This document shows, in pieces, positions 45,370 to 53,337 of a stretch of DNA of 62,210 nt. The stretch is from Methanoregula sp. GTDB taxonomy: Archaea; Halobacteriota; Methanomicrobia; Methanomicrobiales; Methanospirillaceae. Position numbers and translations under genes: made by a program. The stretch spans positions 1-62,210 of the forward strand of contig JAJRBZ010000059.1 of assembly GCA_028679185.1 (NCBI GenBank), given 5' to 3'. The notes below the pieces were generated by a model, which worked only from the letters and a program-made list of their open reading frames with translations, was not told the origin of the DNA and did no database searches. Position 1 is the first letter of the stretch; every line of letters begins with the position of its first letter.

Positions 45370-46713
45370 ATGGAGAACGCGACTATCGGGAATTGCGATG
45401 ACAACATCAATGCCGAAGAGATAATGCAAAAAATACGGGAGAGAATTTATCGCAGCAAAATTTCTGGTGAAATGCCTCAGGATCCTTATGTATTAATATC
45501 ATCCTTTTATCTAGGTGAAAACGCTGAAGGGTTACCTGAATCCGTCAAGCAGGATTTATCTTCGGTCAATTCATCATGGGATCTCAAAAATTCTAGTTAT
45601 GATATAAGTTCTCACCACAAATTTTTTGGAAAAATCCTCGTGAAAAGTCGTGAGCTTGTCCATGGCGAAGTACGGCGTTATGTGGATCCGATCTTTTCCC
45701 GCCAGACAATGTTCAATGCAAGCACGATTCGGCTGCTGATGAGGACTTTCCAAATCAACGCAGAACTTGAAAACGCAATTTCCCTTTTAAAACAAGAAAC
45801 TAATCAAAAGATTAAAGATACGATAGACACCGCAAAATCTGAAACAGACTCAAAAATTGAAGATCGTGCACGTGAACTAGAATTAAAAATTGAAGATCGC
45901 GAACGTGAATTATTTTCCCAGCTGGATGCCGATATCCATTCTCGGGCATCGCTTGCACGTATCCTCGAAGATCGAATACAGACGGAACTTGTCAAAAAGA
46001 GCGCGGTCTCGGAATCCATCACTCCTACTGATACAACCTATTTTCTCTTTGAGGAACGATTCAGGGGTTCCCGGGAAGATATTAAACTTCGACAATTGTC
46101 ATTTCTCCCTTATTTCGAAAAATGTTCCCGGGTGCTTGATATTGGATGTGGAAGGGGAGAGTTTCTTGAGGTTCTCCGTGAACATAAAATTGGTGGGATT
46201 GGGATAGATATTGACGCAGATATGATCGCCTACTGCCATTCCCGCCAGCTTTCAGTTATACAGTCTGATGCGGTAACATATCTTGAGGCACAGGAAGATA
46301 AGAGCCTGGATGGAATATTCATCGATCAAGTCGTAGAGCATCTTGAACCCGATTATCTTGTCAGATTGCTCGCACTCTGTTACCAGAAACTAAAATTTGG
46401 ATATTTTATCGTCGTGGAGACAGTAAATCCGCTGTCTTTTGTTTCTTTTGTCAATTTCTTCATCGATATGACACACAAGAGACCGGTTCATCCTGAAACC
46501 CTTCAATTCCTCATGAGTATCGCAGGATTTCGGGTGAGTGAGAGGAAATTTTTCTCACCAGTTTCCGATGACGGCAAACTGAAAAAGATGATGATTACCG
46601 TGGAAATGGATGAAAATGCCCGAAATAGATATGATTTGTTCAATCAAAATATCGAGAAATTAAATGCAGTGCTGTTCGGTCCGCAGGACTACGCGATAAT
46701 CGGGAAAAAGTGA
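45370..46713 (+). CDS. Coiled-coil methyltransferase, WbdD-like chain terminator candidate
   Basis: 447 residues; AGGAGGG precedes the ATG. The N-terminus NAEEIMQKIRERI is typical of methyltransferases in bacterial polysaccharide clusters. Residues about 130-210 are a charged coiled coil, including an 11-residue tandem repeat KIEDR(A/E)REL. The class I methyltransferase domain follows: RVLDIGCGRGEFLEVL (255-270), IGIDIDADM, GIFIDQVVEHLEPDYL. In E. coli O9a WbdD, a methyltransferase/kinase with a coiled coil caps and measures the chain. No kinase domain is seen here and the coil precedes the enzyme domain. Confidence 0.8.
   Translation: MENATIGNCDDNINAEEIMQKIRERIYRSKISGEMPQDPYVLISSFYLGENAEGLPESVKQDLSSVNSSWDLKNSSYDISSHHKFFGKILVKSRELVHGEVRRYVDPIFSRQTMFNASTIRLLMRTFQINAELENAISLLKQETNQKIKDTIDTAKSETDSKIEDRARELELKIEDRERELFSQLDADIHSRASLARILEDRIQTELVKKSAVSESITPTDTTYFLFEERFRGSREDIKLRQLSFLPYFEKCSRVLDIGCGRGEFLEVLREHKIGGIGIDIDADMIAYCHSRQLSVIQSDAVTYLEAQEDKSLDGIFIDQVVEHLEPDYLVRLLALCYQKLKFGYFIVVETVNPLSFVSFVNFFIDMTHKRPVHPETLQFLMSIAGFRVSERKFFSPVSDDGKLKKMMITVEMDENARNRYDLFNQNIEKLNAVLFGPQDYAIIGKK
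45853..45918 (+). repeat. Two 33-nt tandem repeats in the coiled-coil coding region
   Basis: Units 45853-45885 and 45886-45918 share AAAATTGAAGATCG at their start and encode KIEDRARELEL and KIEDRERELFS. The 11-residue period is a hendecad, a known coiled-coil periodicity, so a unit could be gained or lost without breaking the frame. Confidence 0.8.
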
Positions 46714-46719
46714 AATTAT

Positions 46720-47508
46720 ATGATGCTCATGAACCAAGAAGAGCCTAAAAGCAATCCAGATGTTATTTTGAGGGAACTTAAAAATAATTTTCGAGTTATT
46801 GATATTCTTATCGAACTGAAAGATTTCAAAAAATTTTGTGACACTGTTGGTTATCCAAGATCTTACGGAAGACTTTTTGGAAATTTTTTAAATGAAAAAT
46901 TATTAGAGCATTATATATCCACAATCTTATTGGATTTTTCAGTAAATGATCGTTTTATCGATATTGCTGCAAGCCATTCACATTATGCTGAATATATCCA
47001 CAAGAAAGGTATTGAATCCTATAAACAGGATCTCATATTCCCAAAAGGAATTACGGTTAGTCGCGATTCAGACGTTCCCTTAATTGGGGGAAGTGCTGCA
47101 AACCTTCCCTTTCGCGATAATTATTTCACCAGAATGACACTGCATTGCAGCATCGAGCATTTCGAATATGTTGATGATATAAATTATATAAATGAAGCTT
47201 CAAGAGTTTTGCAGCCAAAGAGCAAAATCTGTATACTTCCGCTTTATTTTGGTGAGGAATATCATATAGTAACAGATCCCAAAATATTCGAAAAAGAAAA
47301 AAATGAAATACGTTTCGAAGAAAATGTTCCTATTTATTTTAAAAAAGGTTTCGGAAACCGACATTGCAGAGTATATTCTGTATCAGAATTTAAAAATCGC
47401 CTGGCAGATGACAAAATTTGGCAAGTAGAAATATTCCATGTTTTAAATCTCAATGATATTGGCAAGGAATTATATTGTGAATTCGCGGCATTATTTATCA
47501 AAAAATAA
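46720..47508 (+). CDS. Type 11-like SAM methyltransferase, divergent motif I
   Basis: 262 residues. The nucleotide-binding motif I is degenerate (FIDIAASHSHYAEYI rather than GxGxG), but ANLPFRDNYFTRMTLHCSIEHFEYVDDINYINEASRVLQP is the usual post-I/III pattern. It may have lost activity or use a different substrate. Last gene of the wzm-wzt-methyltransferase run, beginning 6 nt after the coiled-coil gene and ending 3 nt before the convergent GT4 gene. Confidence 0.7.
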   Translation: MMLMNQEEPKSNPDVILRELKNNFRVIDILIELKDFKKFCDTVGYPRSYGRLFGNFLNEKLLEHYISTILLDFSVNDRFIDIAASHSHYAEYIHKKGIESYKQDLIFPKGITVSRDSDVPLIGGSAANLPFRDNYFTRMTLHCSIEHFEYVDDINYINEASRVLQPKSKICILPLYFGEEYHIVTDPKIFEKEKNEIRFEENVPIYFKKGFGNRHCRVYSVSEFKNRLADDKIWQVEIFHVLNLNDIGKELYCEFAALFIKK

Positions 47509-47511
47509 TTT

Positions 47512-48705
47512 TTATTTTTTTCCCGTCGCATTTTTAATTTCATTCACCATCAATTCTGCGATTTCTTTCCAGACATAATGCGCCTTGACAAGATCCCGCC
47601 CATTGGATGAAAGGAACTCAGATAAATTTTTATCATTGATAACATCAGAAATCTTCTCTGGAAATGCGTCAATATCGCAAATAATAGCATGAATGCCATT
47701 TTTAAGATTGATTCCCCGTGCGCCAACCGCGGTTGATACAACAGGAAGTCCTGCCGCCATATAGTCCAGCATTTTCAGATTTGTTCCAGAACCACTCATC
47801 ATGGGATTTATGGCAACATTTGTAACCCTGAACAATTCGCGTTTTTCTTCATCCGTGATTAAATAGGCAAAACCAACATTTTTTCCATGGTTTTCGTTCC
47901 TTATCGTCCAGCATACGCTTCCGGCAATGAGGAAATATACATTTGGTAATTTGGGTGCGATATTTCGAATTATCTGCTTTGCAGATTCGACATTTGGGGG
48001 ATGCCCACTTCCCAAAAAAAGTATCAACGGGGCTGAAATTATTTGCTCTTTCTTGATCAATCTACTCTTGTATATTTCGGTATAGTATTCCAAATCCACA
48101 CCATTTGGAGCTACTTTGATTTTTGACGTGTCCACATCATAAACCTGTGTAAAAAGCTGTTTATCATCTTCTGACATGGCAAAACAGAGATCGCATCGTT
48201 TTAAGAGAGCCTGACCCGTCATCCTTAATCTGTCTAGCAGTATGTTTTTTAAATACCCATTCGAAAGAATAGACTTTTTAAGAGCGTATTCAACATTAAG
48301 CGCTTCATAAATTACCAGCTGATTCCGGATATATGGAGCTACAGCAGGATACATATAGGGGTGGCAAAAAATTACAATGTCACATTCTGCAAGTTCTTTT
48401 CGAATAACTTTTTTAAGTTGAAGATTTGAAGAGGCGAAAAACAGAGCACCAAAATCATCGACTGAAGAACGCATCATTAGATTTGTAATAAAAATAATTA
48501 TTTTATAAAAAAAAGTCTTGGGGACTGAAATTTCATGAAAATTTTCCGAGATAATTTTATTCTGAATTTTTGGATTTTCTCCCAGACACACATAGATTAT
48601 CTGAAAATTTGATGATATGTTTTGATAAATATTGAATATCCGGACTTTTCCTCCATGAACAATCGGGAAAATGGTAAAATCATTCACAACAAGAATTTTC
48701 TTCAT
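47512..48705 (-). CDS. Family 4 glycosyltransferase, compact paralogue
   Basis: 397 residues from the ATG at 48705; a longer frame overlaps the upstream GT. GT-B fold with KVRIFNIYQNI at the acceptor side, VAPNGVDLEYY, LFLGSGHPPN and a donor site MSGSGTNLKMLDYMAAGLPVVST. Its C-terminal Rossmann domain runs directly from FLIAGSVC to VGFAYLITDEEK, whereas the neighbouring paralogue has about 135 extra residues there. The two lie head to tail with one nucleotide between them, probably by tandem duplication. Confidence 0.85.
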   Translation of the reverse strand: MKKILVVNDFTIFPIVHGGKVRIFNIYQNISSNFQIIYVCLGENPKIQNKIISENFHEISVPKTFFYKIIIFITNLMMRSSVDDFGALFFASSNLQLKKVIRKELAECDIVIFCHPYMYPAVAPYIRNQLVIYEALNVEYALKKSILSNGYLKNILLDRLRMTGQALLKRCDLCFAMSEDDKQLFTQVYDVDTSKIKVAPNGVDLEYYTEIYKSRLIKKEQIISAPLILFLGSGHPPNVESAKQIIRNIAPKLPNVYFLIAGSVCWTIRNENHGKNVGFAYLITDEEKRELFRVTNVAINPMMSGSGTNLKMLDYMAAGLPVVSTAVGARGINLKNGIHAIICDIDAFPEKISDVINDKNLSEFLSSNGRDLVKAHYVWKEIAELMVNEIKNATGKK

Positions 48706-48706
48706 A

Positions 48707-50323
48707 TTAGAATCTCTCAATTTTTTCTGACATATCATGAACAATAAATTCCCAGTCATATCGCTTTTCTACAAGATTATGCCCATTTTTTTTCAATGAA
48801 TCTGCAAGACGATCATCTGATAACAAATCATGAATTTTTTGGGGGAAATCCGCGATTTCACAGATTAATGCATGGTTGTGATCGATTAAGTCCAGACCTC
48901 GTGCTCCCATTGGGGTCGTTATAGTAGGGATTCCGGCGGAAAGATAGCCAAGGACTTTAATATTTGTTCCCGAACCGCTGAGCATGGGATTTATAGCGAT
49001 ATCAGAAATTTTTAAAATCTCCTTCTTTTCCTCGTCACTTATCTGACCAAGTAAATACACATTTTCTGAGTTAATAAACGTAGATATCCGATTCTGCGAA
49101 TCATGTAAATCAAATAGGAGGGATTCTCCATTCTTTGAATATTCAATTTGTTGAATTGCAACACCCAATACTCTGCCAGAATCCCGAAGTTCCTTTTCGC
49201 AGGTGAATGATAGTGTCGTTTCCTGGTGCGTGGAGAAGGGGATTGTAAGAATATTCCAACCAGTAACCAGAGGGAAGATCTCATGAGTTGATATTCCGGT
49301 TACCTCAATTGTCTGAAGATGGGGTGAAAATAATTTAATCGAAATTGATTCAATATTTTCCGATAGTTCTATCTTTGATTCGGGTTTTACCCAAACTATA
49401 GGAGTGGTATCCCAGAATTCAAGTGGATAAAATCCAGCAATAAGTCGTATATTTTTTATATTCCCAAAAATGGGAAGTTCTTGAGATAAATTCTGATTTG
49501 TCAATCCCTCTTGGTTCGTAAAATATTGAGAAACATTCCCTGCGATGAGAAAAATAATTTCTGGCAATTGTGCTGAAATTGTGAGAATCTGGGTAACAGC
49601 TTCAATATTTGGGGGGTGATAGCTTCCGATAAACAGGCATATGGGAGGATTTTTACACCCCTGACGGTTGAAAAAAACTGAATTATACGCTGCAACAGGA
49701 ATACCGTTTGGGGCCAGATAAAATTTTTCCGTAATAACGTGATAATTTTCGATAAGACTGTTTTTATCTTCATCTGATACGACAAATATCATATCGCATT
49801 GTTTTGTTAGTTTTTTTTCAATATTATAGACGTATCTTAAAAAAAATTTACCTATGGCAGAATTCGAAAAAACGTGTTTCATCAATTCGTATTCATTGTT
49901 ATACGCATCATACACGATTTTTTTCCCCTTGAGAAAACGATGAGGCACTGTATAAAGGAAAGGCGATGCACAAAAAATGATATCCGTTTTAAGTAATTCT
50001 TGTTTAACACATTTTTTAAAATTTGGATTGAACCTGCTTTCAATTGATGTGATTACGGCAGAACATTCATTGATTGAGGAATATTTCCCCACAAAATGAT
50101 GAAGGGCTGAAGAAATTATTGTCTTTGGAATTCTGATTTCTTTAAAATGTTCTGCATGAATTACTGTTTCCATGGTATTGTCTTTATTTTTATGGGTGAA
50201 ACTCACCAGCGTCACATCATAATATCTCGAAAGCCCCCTTAAAACATAAAAGAGTCGTTCCTCGCCTCCGCTTTTTGGTGGGGTAAATGCTGGATGAAAG
50301 CTTAATGCAAGGATAGCACGCAT
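48707..50323 (-). CDS. Family 4 glycosyltransferase with an inserted beta-sandwich domain
   Basis: 538 residues. GT-B fold (PPKSGGEERLFYVLRGL, LAPNGIPVAAYN, LFIGSYHPPNIEAV, SGSGTNIKVLGYLSAGIPTI). Residues about 285-420 interrupt the second Rossmann domain between the strand FLIAGNV and YLLGQISDEEK; this insert starts AGFYPLEFWDTTPIVW and ends RVLGVAIQQIEYS. The same module appears in the GT4 at 50358 and the membrane protein at 53338. The insert probably forms a side domain for glycan binding. Confidence 0.83.
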   Translation of the reverse strand: MRAILALSFHPAFTPPKSGGEERLFYVLRGLSRYYDVTLVSFTHKNKDNTMETVIHAEHFKEIRIPKTIISSALHHFVGKYSSINECSAVITSIESRFNPNFKKCVKQELLKTDIIFCASPFLYTVPHRFLKGKKIVYDAYNNEYELMKHVFSNSAIGKFFLRYVYNIEKKLTKQCDMIFVVSDEDKNSLIENYHVITEKFYLAPNGIPVAAYNSVFFNRQGCKNPPICLFIGSYHPPNIEAVTQILTISAQLPEIIFLIAGNVSQYFTNQEGLTNQNLSQELPIFGNIKNIRLIAGFYPLEFWDTTPIVWVKPESKIELSENIESISIKLFSPHLQTIEVTGISTHEIFPLVTGWNILTIPFSTHQETTLSFTCEKELRDSGRVLGVAIQQIEYSKNGESLLFDLHDSQNRISTFINSENVYLLGQISDEEKKEILKISDIAINPMLSGSGTNIKVLGYLSAGIPTITTPMGARGLDLIDHNHALICEIADFPQKIHDLLSDDRLADSLKKNGHNLVEKRYDWEFIVHDMSEKIERF

Positions 50324-50357
50324 TAATACACTATTCGTTTAATATTATTTAGAAATA

Positions 50358-52073
50358 ATGAAAGCCTTGCATATTACCTTTCGATATGGAAATGACGTTT
50401 ATGGGGGGGCGGAACTATATTTCAGGCATCTTTCAGAAGAACTTAAAAAGCGTGGTGTTGAAATCGATATCTGCACTACACAAACTCACACGCTAATACC
50501 GTTCATAAAATCCGGGACTAAATTTGATAACAGTCTTGGAAATGAAACGATAAATGGTATCAGAGTTTTTAGATTTCCAGCAAAATCCCAGAACCGGTAT
50601 CTTTCATTAATTTTTGAAAAACTTATACAATGGCAACGTGACCGGGAAGAATTGGAATCTTCATCAGAAATCAGAGAGATATTCAATAAATCATATTTCG
50701 AAAACGGAGGTATGCTCGCGGATGGATGGAATCAACTTGAACGTTACGGGGACTCTTTCATGCGATGGACAAAGTCCGATGCCGCATTTGTGATCAATGA
50801 CTCAAATATTTCAAAAATCAGTTTTTCATTGAATAATCCCAAAGGATTTTTTACTCAGATTGAAATCATAGCAAATGGCCATCATGAACGAAGAATTATC
50901 AGGTCTCTATCACATTGGAGTACCATATCATTTCAACTAGCAAATGTATCAGGTCTGGTTACGGTAAAAATTCATTGTGGGAACGTATGGCGTCCGATTA
51001 AAGATTTCAGATCACTCGGGGTTGCAATATCCAATATCAAATATGTATCCCAATCGGGAGAGGAAACGATCGATCTGGAACATGATTACAGGTTTTTCCT
51101 GAATAAACAAAAAAAATATATTCCCTATTTAATGCAGCGTGCTCATGATCGTCCAAAATACTATTCCTGGATGTTTGATTACCTTCGGGGACCACGATCT
51201 CCGGATATGCAGCGATGGTTAGAGAGAAATATATCCAACTATGATATTGTCTTGGCACAGATGTTACCGTTTAATACACTAAAATATTCTTTTATTGCAA
51301 AAAAATTCAATAAACCCCTCATCCTTCTTCCTCTCATGCACGTTGATGATGAATTTTATCACTGGAATCATTATTATGATATGCTCAAATCGGCTGATTG
51401 CATCTTTTCACTTACGTTATTTTCAAAAAAGCAGGTTTTTGATAATCTTGGCGCAAAGTGCATAAATGTTGGTGCAGGAATTGAAACAGGGATTTTTTTA
51501 AATGGTGACATCAATGGATCCAGATTCCGGGAAAAATACCACCTTACTGATAAGGAAATAATTTTGACGGTATCCCGAAAATCCCCGACAAAAAATTATG
51601 ACTATCTCATCGAGGCGATTGAAGGAATAAAGCATGATCATCCCGAGGTAATTCTCGTTATGATTGGTCCTGATGAGGATAAAAAACCGATAAAATCAGA
51701 AAACGTTTTGTATCTGGGAAAGCTTGGTGATCGAGATCTTGCCGATGCGTATGATGCATGTGATGTCTTTGCAATGATGTCAGAGAGTGAGAGTTTTGGC
51801 ATGGTTTTTTGCGAAGCGTGGTCAAGGAAAAAACCTGTAATAGGCAACAGAAATTGCGGGGCTGTAGCAGCAATCATAGATCATAATTGGGATGGACTAC
51901 TGTGTTCAGACAAAAAGGAAGTACGTTCGGCAATAATTCAATTACTCGAGGATAAAAAGAATTCAGTGATATTTGGAGAGAGAGGTTACCAAAAAGTGAT
52001 TGAAAGATATACATGGGATAAAATCTCAAATCGGGTTTACAATTGTTATAATAATCTCATAATGAGGAATTGA
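50358..52073 (+). CDS. Family 4 glycosyltransferase with a beta-sandwich inserted in the N-terminal domain
   Basis: 571 residues. The GT-B halves are clear: YGGAELYFRHLSEEL and VFRFPAKSQ at the N-terminus, ILTVSRKSPTKNYDYLIEAI and MSESESFGMVFCEAWSRKKPV at the C-terminus. Between residues about 118 and 245 lies a separate block beginning ADGWNQLERYGDSFMRW and ending RSLGVAISNIKYV. This is related to the insert in the divergent GT4, but here it sits in the first Rossmann domain. It starts 34 nt from the divergent GT4 start and is followed 1 nt later by a methyltransferase gene. Confidence 0.83.
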   Translation: MKALHITFRYGNDVYGGAELYFRHLSEELKKRGVEIDICTTQTHTLIPFIKSGTKFDNSLGNETINGIRVFRFPAKSQNRYLSLIFEKLIQWQRDREELESSSEIREIFNKSYFENGGMLADGWNQLERYGDSFMRWTKSDAAFVINDSNISKISFSLNNPKGFFTQIEIIANGHHERRIIRSLSHWSTISFQLANVSGLVTVKIHCGNVWRPIKDFRSLGVAISNIKYVSQSGEETIDLEHDYRFFLNKQKKYIPYLMQRAHDRPKYYSWMFDYLRGPRSPDMQRWLERNISNYDIVLAQMLPFNTLKYSFIAKKFNKPLILLPLMHVDDEFYHWNHYYDMLKSADCIFSLTLFSKKQVFDNLGAKCINVGAGIETGIFLNGDINGSRFREKYHLTDKEIILTVSRKSPTKNYDYLIEAIEGIKHDHPEVILVMIGPDEDKKPIKSENVLYLGKLGDRDLADAYDACDVFAMMSESESFGMVFCEAWSRKKPVIGNRNCGAVAAIIDHNWDGLLCSDKKEVRSAIIQLLEDKKNSVIFGERGYQKVIERYTWDKISNRVYNCYNNLIMRN

Positions 52074-52074
52074 G

Positions 52075-52884
52075 ATGGTTAGTTTAAAAAATTATGTAGT
52101 AAGTGATGATTTTTCGCACCATAAAGAAGAATTTTACCGGACATATGAAATCATCAAACTGCATACCACCTTTAAGGATAAACTGATCCTTAATCTCTGC
52201 TGCGGAGCAGGGTTGCACACCGGATTTCTCGTCAGAAACGGTGCTCAGGTAATCGGGATTGATCTCCTGGACTACGAAACATTATGGGGGGGAAATTTCA
52301 AAGAAAAATTACTTGAAATTTTTCGCGATAATAATGAACCCTTTGATGGCTCAAAATGTCAATTCATCCGAATGGACGCTGAGAATCTCCTTTTTAAAGA
52401 TGAATTATTTGATTTTGTTTACTGTATTAATGCCTTTGAACATATTCAAGATCTGAGTAATGCATTGATTGAAATCTGGCGTGTATTGAAACCAGGCGGA
52501 TTTGCATTCATTCAATTTGATCCTCTTTATTATTGTGATACAGGCTCCCATATGTTTGATTTTTTTCCGGAACCCTGGGGGCATCTTGTATATTCCGAAG
52601 ATGAATATATTCAAAAACTTCGCTCTGCAAATTGCCCTGCAGAAATGATTCGGGATTTTAGAGCGGGACTTAACAGAAAGGGGAGAATGTATTTTAAAAA
52701 ACTTTTTGCGATATTCACTGATAAAAAATTACAGATATTTGAAAAAAAAGCATCGTACGAATGGTCGGGTATAACAAATCCCGAACATTTGAAGCATAAT
52801 AATTTCAAGAGGCTTCAGAAAATCTACACAAAAGAAGATCTTCTTTTTCGGGGAATGAATATTTTGTTGAGGAAAATAAGGTAG
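52075..52884 (+). CDS. Class I SAM-dependent methyltransferase
   Basis: 269 residues; SD-like GAGGAATTGAG overlaps the stop of the preceding GT4. Motif I is LILNLCCGAGLHTGFL, followed by VIGIDLLDY, the acidic loop CQFIRMDAENL, FDFVYCINAFEHIQDL and RVLKPGGFA. The substrate is unknown; coupling to the GT4 gene suggests it methylates the sugar that enzyme adds. Confidence 0.8.
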   Translation: MVSLKNYVVSDDFSHHKEEFYRTYEIIKLHTTFKDKLILNLCCGAGLHTGFLVRNGAQVIGIDLLDYETLWGGNFKEKLLEIFRDNNEPFDGSKCQFIRMDAENLLFKDELFDFVYCINAFEHIQDLSNALIEIWRVLKPGGFAFIQFDPLYYCDTGSHMFDFFPEPWGHLVYSEDEYIQKLRSANCPAEMIRDFRAGLNRKGRMYFKKLFAIFTDKKLQIFEKKASYEWSGITNPEHLKHNNFKRLQKIYTKEDLLFRGMNILLRKIR

Positions 52885-53337
52885 TGTACATGAAGTGCTG
52901 TAAAAAGTGAAGATGCCCAGTATCCAACAGTGAATTGGAAACAAAGAGGAACGGGGCAACGAATCTAAGAGACATAGTGCTAAATTATCTTACTGATAAC
53001 GAGAAGGGGATACAGGCTCAGCAGGCTGGAATACCAAGACATGCGAGAACGAGTTTGAGAGTGCAGGAATGCGCAGTTCAACTTGATGAACGAAGTCTCA
53101 CTCGTGCAGCTGATACTATTCGCCAGTTCCACAGGGATGTGCTGATAATATAGATATACTACCAAAAATACGATGATAATCTTTGATGAAATTATTCGAT
53201 CAATATATGTATTCATTTAATTCTACTAAAAAAAGCCAGGATGATTGCGTTTTTTCCTCTCATGTTTATAAATTGTAAACTGATTAAGAAACCAACGAAC
53301 TCTTACTCTAAGGTGCCTCAATCAGGATGAGAATACA
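52885..53337. other. Non-coding or decayed stretch between glycan genes
   Basis: About 450 bases. An open frame from 52935 to 53153 (72 codons, plus strand) reads a polar, Gln/Arg-rich peptide (QAQQAGIPRHARTSLRV) unlike its neighbours in composition: it is GC-richer than the genes on both sides. I find no family match, so it may be a decayed mobile-element piece or a genuine small gene. The rest (53154-53337) is AT-rich with nothing I can name. Confidence 0.35.
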
